Shown piece by piece: positions 38,441 to 49,813 of a stretch of DNA of 64,000 nucleotides. This DNA comes from Ziziphus jujuba (Eukaryota; Streptophyta; Magnoliopsida; Rosales; Rhamnaceae), in the NCBI RefSeq assembly GCF_031755915.1, contig NC_083388.1, positions 3,231,501 through 3,295,500 of the forward strand, written 5' to 3'. Below the pieces are notes generated by a model. It made no database searches and was not told the origin of the DNA. It saw only the letters and a list, made by a program, of their open reading frames with translations. Both the position numbers and the translations under genes were made by a program. Position 1 is the first letter of the stretch, and the number at the start of each line of letters is the position of its first letter.

Positions 38441-39377
38441 TCAACTTCTTAATACTATCACAGCTACAAAAGACAGCAAAGTAACCAACATATTACCAAC
38501 AGAGTTCTTCATGGATTTTCCCTTTGAAACAACCTTGTCTTCTGCACCCAAAAAATAATAATAATAATTATAATAAAATGAAAACCCATCAAGAACACTG
38601 AAAGAGAAAGAAGTAAAAAAGCCAAATTGATCTGAAAAAACTTTTCAGATTAAAAAGGGACTCACTACAATCTTTCAAGTGGCACATGCACTTCAACCCA
38701 ACACCACAATTTCCATTAGGCTTCTGACACTCAGAACAGATATCAGGAACTGGAACATGATCAGGGATATCAAAAGAAATCCTTGTCCCCAATTCGTATC
38801 CATCATCTGAAGATTTCTTGTACACTCTGCTGTAATGTGTGCAGTTCAAATCTCTTGGATGAAAACCCATGGGCAGCTTTCCAAGATCTTCAATAACTAA
38901 ACAAGAAGAAAAAGAAGAAGTTGACCCGCCGCATGCATTTAAACAGGTGTGGTTTCTTATATACGGTGGAAAATGGTGTTTTGAGTTTGAGCAGTTGAAG
39001 ACCAAAAGTGAGTTGGGGCTTGGAGGTGAAGGAAATCCAGCCGAGAGAATTGAAGGAGAAACATAGTGGAGTGAACTTGAACAAGAAGAAGGGTGAGAGA
39101 TGGTGAGAGTTTTTGTTGTGTAATTAATGGAGGAGATCGGGAAAAGGCCAATGGAGGTTCTGTAGTAGAGCTTCTGAGATATGCAAAGGACCAAATCTTT
39201 TATCGGGGATGAAGAAAGATTTGAGCTTTTTTGAACAAATGGTGTTTGAATTTGATGTTTTCCACAGAATTTGATAAACTGAACATCTTCACGAGCAGTA
39301 GAACTTGATAAGTAATTGATGTTGAGTAGTAAAATAAGGAAAGCGTTTAGAAGGTGGGGTTTCTTGAATGGTTTCAT
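38441..39377 (-). CDS. Secreted WAK-type galacturonan-binding protein, kinase-less, GPI-like tail
   Basis: Two exons on the minus strand, 39377-38666 and 38541-38441, joined by a GTGAGT/TGCAG intron, encode 270 residues. Residues 1-29 look like a signal peptide (MKPFKKPHLLNAFLILLLNI). A GUB_WAK-type region follows, starting near FCGKHQIQTPF, with several Cys and N-glycosylation sites such as NCS, NHT and NCT. A WAK_assoc-type C-terminal Cys cluster (CSECQKPNGNCGVGLKCMCH) comes next. Exon 2 adds KDKVVSKGKSMKNS and the hydrophobic stretch VGNMLVTLLSFVAVIVL, ending RS, which looks like a GPI-anchor signal or a very short membrane tail. There is no kinase domain. It may bind pectin at the cell surface; this is inferred from the domain. 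Reading on past exon 1 gives a different, probably artefactual tail. Confidence 0.85.
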
Positions 39378-40336
39378 GTTTTTTGTAATTTTCCTCTGTT
39401 TTCCTTGTTTGGTCTTTTAAACAGTGAAGCTTAAAAAAAAAAAAAACCAACATGAATTGGAATCAAATTTAGGACATTGATGACCTTTTTAACCATCTAA
39501 TTTCCCATCATTCTCTTTTGGATTTAGGGACATATTTGCAGGAACTTCCTTTTTATTGGAATATAGAATATTTCACTTTTTCCCTGCTTTTTATGTATAC
39601 TCAGAGATATTCTTTCTTATCTTTTTTCAAACTAATTAATCTTGGCCATACACGCTGTATGATTTCTAGCTAGTAGGTTACCAGACAATTATATTAACCT
39701 GACAGACTCTTCTGGACAACACAAATTCATGTTAATATTCACAGACCCATAAAAAGAAAGAAAAGTGAAGAAAAATTGGAATTATGAGATGCAAACATTA
39801 AGAATGAAAAAGGGTTTTGATCGTGTATTTATTTATTTTATATTTTTTGAGTTTGAATTTGTGGTATGATTGAAGAAGATATTGTGGCAGACAAAGACTG
39901 TAAACTTGGGCCCTTGTTGATTTTAGCAAAGTTGGATGTTCTTTTTATTTGAAATCGATAGAGACGATAAGGTGAAGCAAAAAAACAATACTCAAAAAAG
40001 TATGTTGTTTGCTAGCCGTTGGAGGTCCCCATGTTTTTATACCGTATTTACATTATTAAAGAGAATATACACATATTTCTTGGCCTACCAAATCTCACTT
40101 CCATTAATTCTTCAAACGCAAATGTATAAATGTTTTGGAAAATTTGGAACTTGCATCAAATTTCCTTCAACTTATGATCTCCATAAAACACTTAAAGCAA
40201 GGTTTACAAACAAACAGATATCAGTAGGCATACAATACAAACAAGTGGCATAGAATTAATTAATACTATTTTCATGGATAGTTCCCCAATTTTTTTTTTT
40301 TTTTTTTGGATGTGTTGAAAATGACTTCTTATAAGA
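39378..40336. other. Promoter of the WAK-type gene and 3' flank of the A/B-barrel gene
   Basis: No coding sequence recognised. The left part is upstream of the minus-strand WAK-type start codon; the right part is downstream of the A/B-barrel stop codon and includes a T run near 40289. Confidence 0.6.
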
Positions 40337-41089
40337 TCATGCTGGTGGCTTGACAAGGAGAGAAGGGAAATCAAGCACAACAAACTTCTCAATGGCTGTT
40401 GAGAATGTTGCAGAAAATTCCAGATGTTTAGGGTGGCTGGCAAATGCAGCGAAGTCTTCCTTCTTGTTGAATGTCATCGAGAAAGCATGAGTGAAGCCTT
40501 GTCGAAGCGTCTCCTGGCTCTCAATATCATGTCCCCTGGAAGGAAAAAAGATATATGTATATATATATATACACAGACGCAACCATAGAATAACATATCA
40601 CTTGCATGGAGAACTTAAAATTTTACTTTTAATTAATAAGCCTTACAACTATTAAGAAACAAGAGTTTGGATTGGATGTTCCACTAGAGAAATATATATA
40701 TATATATATACATATATAAAGAAATATAATCGAATAGAGACCTAAACTTTTTGGTCAAGTTGAAATCATGTATATATTTTGACCCCACTATTTATATAAT
40801 ATATACGTATATATGAAGTCTTCAATCTCCAAAGACACTAACAAATTGATTTATCAAAAACAAAAAAAAGGCACAACAAATTGATATCGCATAACATGTA
40901 CATGAAATGGAAGCTCTTAGCTTACTTATAGCAGAAAGAGTTGAGCAAAAAGCAAGATTGAAAGACTAACCATTCAAAGGACTTAACAGAATCGATATCA
41001 GAGACCAATTTTTCCATCCCCTTTATAATCTCATCCGCCACCACATCATCTTTGAACTTAACAATAACCAAGTGCTTGAAATCCCCCAT
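40337..41089 (-). CDS. Stress-responsive A/B barrel domain protein
   Basis: Two minus-strand exons, 41089-40971 and 40535-40337, joined across a Trp codon (TG|G), give 105 residues. The protein starts MGDFKHLVIVKFKDD and continues VKSFEWGHDIESQETLRQGF, THAFSMTF and HPKHLEFS, with a VVLDF strand near the end. This is the dimeric alpha-beta barrel (Dabb) domain at its usual length of about 105-110 residues, with no targeting peptide. It most resembles, from memory, the Arabidopsis At5g22580 protein and the heat-stable protein HS1 group. The family has been linked to stress and defence, but the ligand or reaction is not known from sequence. Confidence 0.93.
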
Positions 41090-44000
41090 GTTTTTTTTTT
41101 CTGTTGCTCAAACCAAACCCTCCGAACCCAAGAATTTATATCCAAATTTTTTTGCACACATTATTATCTGGATGTCAATTTCCACAGTCCTATCTGTCTA
41201 CTGTCACAAACCCCCATGACCCATGTCACCACATCAGTATTGGCCATAATCAATTTCATCAAACAGTTGGCATACACTTTCTTGGACAGTATCTCTAACT
41301 CAATATTTGCAAAAATAAAAAGGGTACAACTTTGATGGTGGTACAGTTCCCACTAGCCCAGTTAGCCTCTTTCTCTCTACCTCACGGTGTGGAACTGTGC
41401 CTTTAGCCTTTTCGGTTTTGCATATGAATGGGGGGTCCCTTGTAGCTGACTGGCTTCCAACTTTCTTGAAGTTTGGGTCCTGAAATGGCATCATTTGTAA
41501 AAAAGGTTATCATCACATGACATAATTACTTTTAAAATTTTCCTTTTGATTTGATTTCATTTCTTTTATGGCATTTTGAAATGTGAAGTGGAAAAGCTTG
41601 GTGATTATTATTGATGGACTTTTTCTCAATGGCCTTAGCCTGGCTACTACCCATGTGCTCCAAGGTATATAAGTTGTTTGGAGTTTAATACATGAATTGC
41701 ATATCCAATCCTAATCTTTAAGCAATCATGAACAGGGCCTTCTACAGAAAAGATAGCACATTGTTTAATTTGTGATGCATGGAAAAAAGTAGAGGAAAAG
41801 TCTAGTAGATGAGCGAGTTATTAATTCCTTATTTTTTATTTATGAGGAACACAATTTTTTTGTTACTTGAATTGTATCATGGGAATTTAAGATAAGATGT
41901 TGAAATTTCATGTCAATGTATTTTCATTTAGACTAAGATATGTTATAATAGATCCAATTAATGCATGATTTGGTAAAAACCAGGCATATCCTTACAAAAA
42001 CTTTTCTAATCAAATAATTTTTATGTCTACTAATAATTGAGGGGGACTTTAAACAAGGTTTAACATAATTTTAGCGATTTCTACGTGAAATGTCATCATT
42101 ACGTCAACCTCAGATAAGATTTAGAAATAATGGTCATGAATCTTCCATACATTGAATCAAATTAAAGGCAAATGCCTACCAAATCATGAAGACTACTTCT
42201 CAACTTTTTCTGACTTTTTCATGGCAAGCAATATGGCAGGAATATCAACCACTTTACTTTTAAACAAAACTTGTCTTCAAAATCTTATATTAGATTAATG
42301 AGTTTTCAAATCAAAAGAGAAAAAAAAAAAAGTGAAAGAAATTTATGTGTTTACCTCAACTGTACGAAGTTTGAATACTGTGGAAAAGTAGCTAGACATG
42401 TTCAATTCACAGTAAAAACCAGACTGTTCTCAACGCTTCTTTTGAGTAGCAATTGCAATTTGTCCCGACCAACCCGTTCTTTGCGGTGCGCCGTCGGCAA
42501 TTTTTCTCCCAAAAATAGTGATTGCGGGACGAGCTCTGAATAGGAAATATTTATTTATTTATTATTTTTTATAATTTCATTGTATTACTCTTTGTATATA
42601 AATAAAATATTTATTATTTTTTTTAGTTGTGACTAAATAATTTTATGACTGTCAATAAAATATTTATATTTAATGAAATTATAAATATTTAATTATTTTT
42701 AAATATATTTTTATTATTGATATAGATCAGTAATATTATTTTGATATATTTTATTATATTTTTGTTATATTTTAGTTATTTTATTTATATTTTATTCATA
42801 AAATTTTTTTTTATATAAATTTTTCAAAAAAAAAAAATATATTAATTATAAAAAAAAGAGAAAAATTGTCCCGTTCGACTACTGCAAAAACGGAATAAAA
42901 AATTCCTCATAGAGTAGGGGATGAGATTTTAAAAACTCACCTCCCGACATGCCTACTTTTCACACACTGCCAATATAAAATTTTTGGGATGACTTTGGGA
43001 TAAACACAATTTTAATCTCTTCATTTAAATTGGCTAAATTTTACATTATATAAATCTTGTAAGTATAAAAACGGGTCAGTAATTTCAAACAAAGAAAACA
43101 AATCGCTGAATTTACTGGAATGGTGTTATATATATATATACTGGAATGGTACTATTCTTTTTCATTATCTACCCCACCTTGTTTTCGTCCAATCCTCCTA
43201 CTACTGACTTTTGCAGAAGAACAGGGACAACAACACGCCTCCCTCACCTACCACCCAAATTATTCCACTTTTTAAGTTCTTTCCAAATGGAAAAAAATAA
43301 AAATAAAAAAAAAAAACAAGAAAACAATTGTAAAGTAGGCCCCTCGTGCATAGGTAGGAGCCAGAGTACAAGTTTCAGTTCATGAATTTAGCTGATTGCT
43401 TTGGGAGGCAAACCAACAACTGACATAATCAATGCACCACCGACACCCCCCCCATTACCATCACAAACCTGCAAGCTTAGGTTTTGCCCCTATGCTTATA
43501 ATACACTCAAAGAATTGCCTTACTTATGTACTTTTTCATGTTGCCGGAAACTGGAAGAATTTACTTTTACTGAATGTACTGTTTTAATTTTTTTTTTCAT
43601 TTTCTTTTTCCATTTTAGTCAATATTTGGACTGAGATTGAGATAGAAATTTGAAAACCTAAGGACATGGATTACAGTTAGTGACATCATGCTGGTAATGA
43701 CCCTTTTCTTTCACCATTTGCTTTGTACTGGTGTTACGTCTCCTTCTCATGATTGCTCTATGTTTTGTATATTATATCTTCTTCTTGTATTTCTGTGTAA
43801 ATTTTATTGGGTCATTTTACTTTCAAATATTTATTTCGTAGATAAATATAATTAACGAAAACAAAAATGAAAGGAAAAAATCTAAAGAACAAATGATATC
43901 TTCTTTTTGAGAATATCAAGATGTATCTGGAATCCATCCCCCATAAAATAAAAAATTATCATAATAAAATAAAAGACGAACAAGGAGAAGAAGAAGAAGA

Positions 44001-44335
44001 AAAATCTATAAAAACTAATCTGAGAGATGGAGTTCAATGTAATTTAGTCTAAAGATTTTCAATTGTTAAAGCAAATCAAACTTTTTATAACTTCGTCTCC
44101 AAATTTCTCGGGGTCCTAAAGAACAAGACAGTAGCAGTGTGATGTGTTGTAATTCCAGGGAAATTAAAATAATAGTTGAAATATTAATAGGTTTCTATTC
44201 AACTTTCATGGGTTTCATATGCATTGTTAAGAGTCATCCATGTTGCATGCCAAAATTCATACCAAGAACTTTTTATCTTTCATTCCTCTACCCTCCACAA
44301 AATTTAAAGGGTTGTATGATGTTGAAAACAAATGT
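41090..44335. other. Gene-poor interval; possible old TE remnant at 42.4-43.0 kb
   Basis: The first ~200 bp are the probable promoter of the A/B-barrel gene. At about 42440-42545 and 42865-42960 there are unusually GC-rich patches with GTCCCG/CGGGAC motifs around an AT-rich core; this could be a degraded transposon, but I could not define ends. The last ~290 bp match the 3' flank of the decayed IPT2 copy, which marks the duplicated segment. No protein gene is supported. Confidence 0.5.
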
Positions 44336-47300
44336 CTAACCTAGGCTGGACAATGTTTGCTGCTGTCCTTGCTGATCTGTTCTTGAGAATCCTCTAGATT
44401 TTCGTAAATGAGACATTCGTTTTCGATGTCCTCGACCCTGTATATGTTGTTCCCATTCATGTGCTCCTCTAAGTACTCTATTTCCACAAGCCTGCTTGAT
44501 AGAAAAAAATTAATAAGCATGCCAACTTTTTAGACACTACCATCATCTTCAAAACCAACCAACTCAAAATAAAGATAAAAGGAAAAATGACAAAGTATTG
44601 CTGACCTCGCATACATACTGAGTCCATAAATCCCTTGCGAGGATTTTCGTTCCAGTGTCACTCGGAACATCATCGGAAACTGAATTAGCATCATGACTAA
44701 GGAAAGATCTTATAATTTTCACTGCTGGTTCAACCACCTGTTTGGACCATATATCATCTGATTTGCCTGTAATATTTGATGAGCAATGTGAACATGGTGA
44801 TAGGGTCGTAATAAGTTTTTTTCCATGCAAAACGTAGTTGAACAGACAAAAGCATTCGCAGAACAGAGAGAGAATTCAGAGAATATAAAAATAGAAGGGA
44901 AAGGAGAAAAAAGGCTGTACTTTGTATGGATTCTGTTGCATCAACAAAATGTATGTCCCATCCAAATAATGTATGCAACCGAAGTAGCCTCCGTTTCTGC
45001 AAGCAATAAAATTGTACATCTGCATTAGCGCTTCTCATTCATCTAATCTAGTCACAGAATTGCCAGATTAATTTCATGCAAACAAAATAAAGACTTTTCC
45101 ACAGCAAAATATACTTTGTTTTCACAATACCCCAACAACGTATCTTTGATAGTAAGCAGGGTTTTATATTTGAAGATAACATTTTTCAATTCAATCTTTC
45201 AAAACAAATGTTATGTTATGTACTTTGGCAAAATTCCTACCTGACGACGGACTAGTCTTCGAGTGTTTAGTTTTACATTTTCAATGGCTTCGCTTAGCAG
45301 AATTTTATGCTGGTTGTCATCAGAGGAGTTCAACATTTCCCTCGTATGCTCTTTCAAGATCTTATCACCCGAGTTTACTGTCTTCAAGGAGGCAGAACCA
45401 TCTGTGGTCCCACTTGGGGCATCAATAGTTGTCAAAAAACTCTCAAATTCCCGAACGCCAATAGCCTGCCGCAAGCCTCGAGTGTAATCCGCATTTGGAT
45501 TGAAAATGTCATAGACTTCGTTAAGCAATCCAGAACCTACCATGCAATCCACTCTTTCCTCTACATATCTATCCAGCACTGGGAGAGAAGCATCCATGCT
45601 TACAAAACAGCAATCATATCTGAAATTATCAACTTGACCCCAGTTCTGCCCTGCCGCATGCAAGATTGTAGGTCATATTGGTTTAACCTTTGTTTTCGGA
45701 TTGAAAGGAAAATATTACAGTTTCTTCTTTTGTAATTAGGAAAATATTAAAGATGCTGGTGTATTTTGCATTCAAATTCCAAGAGTACAAATGAGAAAAC
45801 CAAGTAAATCAGAGAAACTAAACCACAGACCACCAGAAATTTGGGAATGAACAACATTCAAAAATTTCCAAGCAATGTTGGTAAAGATTGGAGAAAACAA
45901 CAGAAAGGATTTAGATCATACGAGGTAATTTGTAGCCCAAATAGGAAGATCAGTCATAGACAATAATATAGGAAAACTGAGATAATCTATAAATGAGCCT
46001 AGGGCTTTAAAACTAGACCTTTAAGAGAAAACAAAACCTAAAATTTTAGGATTCTGGGGAAAAAAAAAAAAAAAAAGTGAAGAAGATAGAAGTTCCAAAT
46101 TGAAATAATTACTCTCCAAATCAGAACAAACCTTTATGAAATGGAATTTAGAAAGCCCAACTTTATCAAAATAATGTTATGAGCATATGCATATAAACTA
46201 TAGGCTATTACAAACCTCTGCAGCCTTTCCCTGAAGAAGTTTGCTAGGGAGTACACCAGTATGAGTGTACAAACTAAGGTACTGTCTGATCTGCAAAAAG
46301 TTGAAAAAGAAAATTTATACGAACAATGCCATAGTGGATTTGATATATGATAAGAAGATAATGAACCAGAAACACCCAATTAAACTAGAAAATAACAATA
46401 GATATTTCCTAGTCAGATAAAATTAATAATTAGTGTGAACAGAGAATAAACAAATATAATCTGATGCAAGTGCTCATCCAAACCCGTAAACAGCCCTAAA
46501 CCCTATTTGTCAATGGTTTTATTTGAATCAAGGAACAATGGGGCAAGAATAAAAAATAAAATGCCTCAAAATGTACCCAAGATCTATATCTTAAAGAAAA
46601 TAAGTACTATTATGAAATAATCTTAAAGAAAATAAGCACTATTATAAAATAATCCTTTTCTATTACATTTCAATAATAAGACTACAGATAATGAGTTGGT
46701 AACCTACTTTTCTATGATTGTTCGGGTGGACTCTGTTTGCTGCTACTGGATCAATGTCTTTAAGATGCTCATAGCTATGACTTGTCTTGCCATCTTCAAA
46801 CTCCATCCCATGGCATGGATCTCCATCTCCTATAAGACACACTGATTATTACAGTATCTAAGAGGTCATATACAAAAATTGGAGGCTAAAGAATCTATTT
46901 ACCCGAAGGGTTACTTGAGTAATCTTCATCGGTATTTTCTGCTGTGTCATCTAGAAGAAATGGACTTACAAGGGCCTGAATAGAGTGAATGTACAACAAG
47001 AAGCAATCAAATACACAGGCAAAACAAATAAATGCAACGATAGACGACAACATGCAAACTATATGTTCAATTTGAAAACCATAGCTGCCCACGAAATTCC
47101 ATGTTATCACTGAGAACTGGCCCATGCATGATTGAGAAGTGCAATAAAACATGTATCTGTTTTAAATAGCCATCATACTTTGTCAGAAAGACAAAGCGTT
47201 TATACTTGATAGCTGCATCATATGTGAATCCTGAAAATTGTTACAACCATGCAAGAGGAAAGACACTTCTTTTTACATGGGAAATCTAGTCAGGGGTATG

Positions 47301-48948
47301 CTCACTAGGACTTGTAGAAATATAGCCGTGTAATGCCCAAAAAAGACGGGAAACCAGGTTCAGACCTAACCACTAGCTGGTTTTTCTAATTCATGTAAAA
47401 CTAGAAGATCTCAACCTCACATCAATCCATTTTTCAGTACAGTACATATCGAAAATACAATTCCAGTATAATGAAAAGCATCAATGAGATTGCTAAATTA
47501 AACAAATCACCAAAAAGTCACTCTGGAAAGAGGAATAATAAAACACACACAAAAAAGATAAAGGAACGTCAATATATAAATCAATTTTACTGCTGTTTGA
47601 ATCTAAATTTTTAAGCTCTGCTTCTATGAAATAAATAATTAATAGCTGCCTACCTGTATATAATAATTTGTACCCCCAACTATGACTGGCAAGCAATTGC
47701 GAGACAAGATGTCATTGATGATCTGAAATCCATTGATTGAATCAATTCAAAAAATGTTTTTTAAAAAGGTAGAACATGAAGGGATTTGCAACAGAAATTA
47801 GAATGAAAAATGAAAAGAAAAAACATAAAAGGGCGCAATGAAAAACTATAACAAAGCGAAACAAATTGTAGTTTTCACACACTAGAACTCCACATTTGCA
47901 GAAATTGTAGAATGGTAGGAAGAATATAACAAAAACGGAAAGATTACTTCTCTCTTCAGGGCGTTTGAATAAAGCCATGCCTACAGATTGCACATATTCA
48001 ACTTTCTCAACTACAATAGACGCCCTCATTATGTCCAAGATAGCAAACACACAATCTATGAGCAACAAATAACTTCCCGTAACTCGAAAATCAAGGAGGC
48101 CAGTATCTGATTTCTCATAACCTTAACCGGAAATTCTTCTTTCCAATCCTAATATGACATACTGACAACTCGTGTCAATCTCAAGTTACAAATCTAATGC
48201 ATGATGCCTTCATTAAACTAACAAATAAGATGGTAATTTAAACATGGAAAATCATACCAACTTCTTCCTTTACTGAAACAAAAGAAAGCTTCAAACTCTA
48301 AACTAGCACCCAAGATATTAGAATTTGGAAATGCCTTAAAACTCAATATGCAAAAAACAATATTTTCACTTTGCATACCAAAAACTCAAAAACTCAATAT
48401 TTTTACTACCATTTTCATCTACATTTTTGAGATATGGGTGAGAGGAAAAAAGGGTAAAGGTACTCATAACATAACTAAACCATTGTTGACTCAGACACAC
48501 AAATTCAAAAAGCGGAATAGTGGGGTTAAAGCTTACAGGAATAGCAGAGTCCCTAAACTCTTTAGCAGTGAATTCGACATTTGGACTCACTGTCCCTAAG
48601 AGATGATGAGGCACTCCTACACACACCAAGTAAATCCAATATACACAATCAAAAACCTCAAAAATAAATAAATAATAAATAAATCAGAAGAAATTTTTTC
48701 TTAAAGGAGTACGGACCCTTTTGTTCAGGGAGGGGAACTTTGTTGGTGAGAACATCCAGGCCATGGTAGACCTGCATGGAATCAGCGTTTACGACCTCGA
48801 TGGGGAAGTGGGAGCCCAAGTCAACGGCCAGCTTCGACTTCCCCGAACCTGTGGGACCCATAATTACCACTATTTTCGGCTTCTCTTCCCCAATTTCATT
48901 GAATTGGGTTCTCTGTGTTCCAGTGTCACTGAGATTATCTCTCTCCAT
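44336..48948 (-). CDS. IPT2: tRNA dimethylallyltransferase 2 (tRNA isopentenyltransferase)
   Basis: Ten minus-strand exons: 48948-48717, 48616-48537, 47722-47654, 46975-46903, 46829-46708, 46290-46216, 45645-45241, 44996-44921, 44766-44606 and 44491-44336. All are GT-AG and in phase, giving 482 residues. Near residue 30 is the P-loop VVIMGPTGSGKSKLAVDLGS, followed by NADSMQVYHGLDVLTNKVP and VPHHLLGTVSP. Further on are VIVGGTNYYIQ, DPVAANRVHPNNHRK and DYTRGLRQAIGVREFE. The C-terminal exon supplies a C2H2-type zinc finger (CEACGNRVLRGAHEWEQHIQ, then GRGHRKR) seen in eukaryotic cytosolic enzymes. It transfers dimethylallyl to A37 of tRNAs reading UNN codons and is a source of cis-zeatin. It matches recalled Arabidopsis IPT2 (At2g27760), not the plastid IPT9. 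The start is the first ATG; exon 7 has two nearby AG acceptors, only one in frame. Confidence 0.95.
46589..46652. repeat. 32-bp tandem duplication in IPT2 intron 5
   Basis: Two adjacent copies of a TCTTAAAGAAAATAAG(T/C)ACT-type unit with two differences. The decayed IPT2 copy shows no clear counterpart, so the duplication may postdate the split of the copies. Confidence 0.85.
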
Positions 48949-49734
48949 AATCAAGAAAAGACCAAAGGCTTCAAGTTGCCAACTTTTGAATAATTTTTAA
49001 GGGCTTTGCTGACTTTGTTGTTCGCAAAAATTATACCCCAACAGTGGAAAAGAAGGTAGAGATGTATGAAAATTACGGATCATACCCCCAACCATGTTGG
49101 ACTCTGCGTATGAGGGTTTATTTGTCTTTTTCCTCTCTTTGACTGACGCATAGAAAAGTCAAATGCTTCCCGTCTTAACTCCACTAGTCAAGCCCTGATT
49201 GATGGTGACCAAAAGTGTTGTTTGGCTTCAATTCAAGAACGCTTTTTTTTACAGTTCCATATATTTTTTTTAATGTCTTTGAAGTTTTGAGTGGAGTAGG
49301 CAATGCCTTTTGAATTCCAAGGACAGCTTCTTGGAACTGAGGGTAAAGATTGCTGCTTGTAGAATGGTGTTAAAAGATGTCTAAAAGAGTGGCTATGAGG
49401 AGCACGAGCTTGACTTAGGTCAAGGGGTTATAACTTCAGAATTTTCTCTGTTTCTTCTATGGAGAGAGAGTAACTTGTATATTTTGTGGGATTTTAATCC
49501 TGCTACTTATTTTTTTGTTTGAATATTCATCCAGGCACTTACTTTTCTTTGATTTTTTATTTCTAACTTTTTTGCCAAGAAATTTTTTAAACTGAGAATT
49601 TCCTGCATTAAGTCCCCCCATTCCGAGAGATTTATTGGAAATTATTCCAAAGTTAGAATCCTTCATTAATATGTAAAACACCGTATATATATATATTTGT
49701 GTGTGCGTGTGCGTGTGTGTGTCTGTGTTTGTAT

Positions 49735-49742
49735 TATATAAA
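49735..49742 (+). promoter_or_regulatory. Probable TATA box of the LRR receptor-like gene
   Basis: TATATAAA lies 72 bp before the start codon at 49814, directly after a GT-rich tract (49698-49730). Spacing and sequence fit a plant core promoter; the transcription start would be near 49770. Confidence 0.5.
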
Positions 49743-49813
49743 CTTCCCATATCAGCATCTTTCCTCAACAATAGCAACACATTTAAGTTGATGAATTTCT
49801 AGATTTGAGGAAG

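Noticed and set aside
44336..48948. First impression of a plastid IPT9-type enzyme
   Set aside because: The P-loop context, NADSMQVYHGLDVLTNKVP and the C-terminal zinc finger fit the cytosolic IPT2 type.
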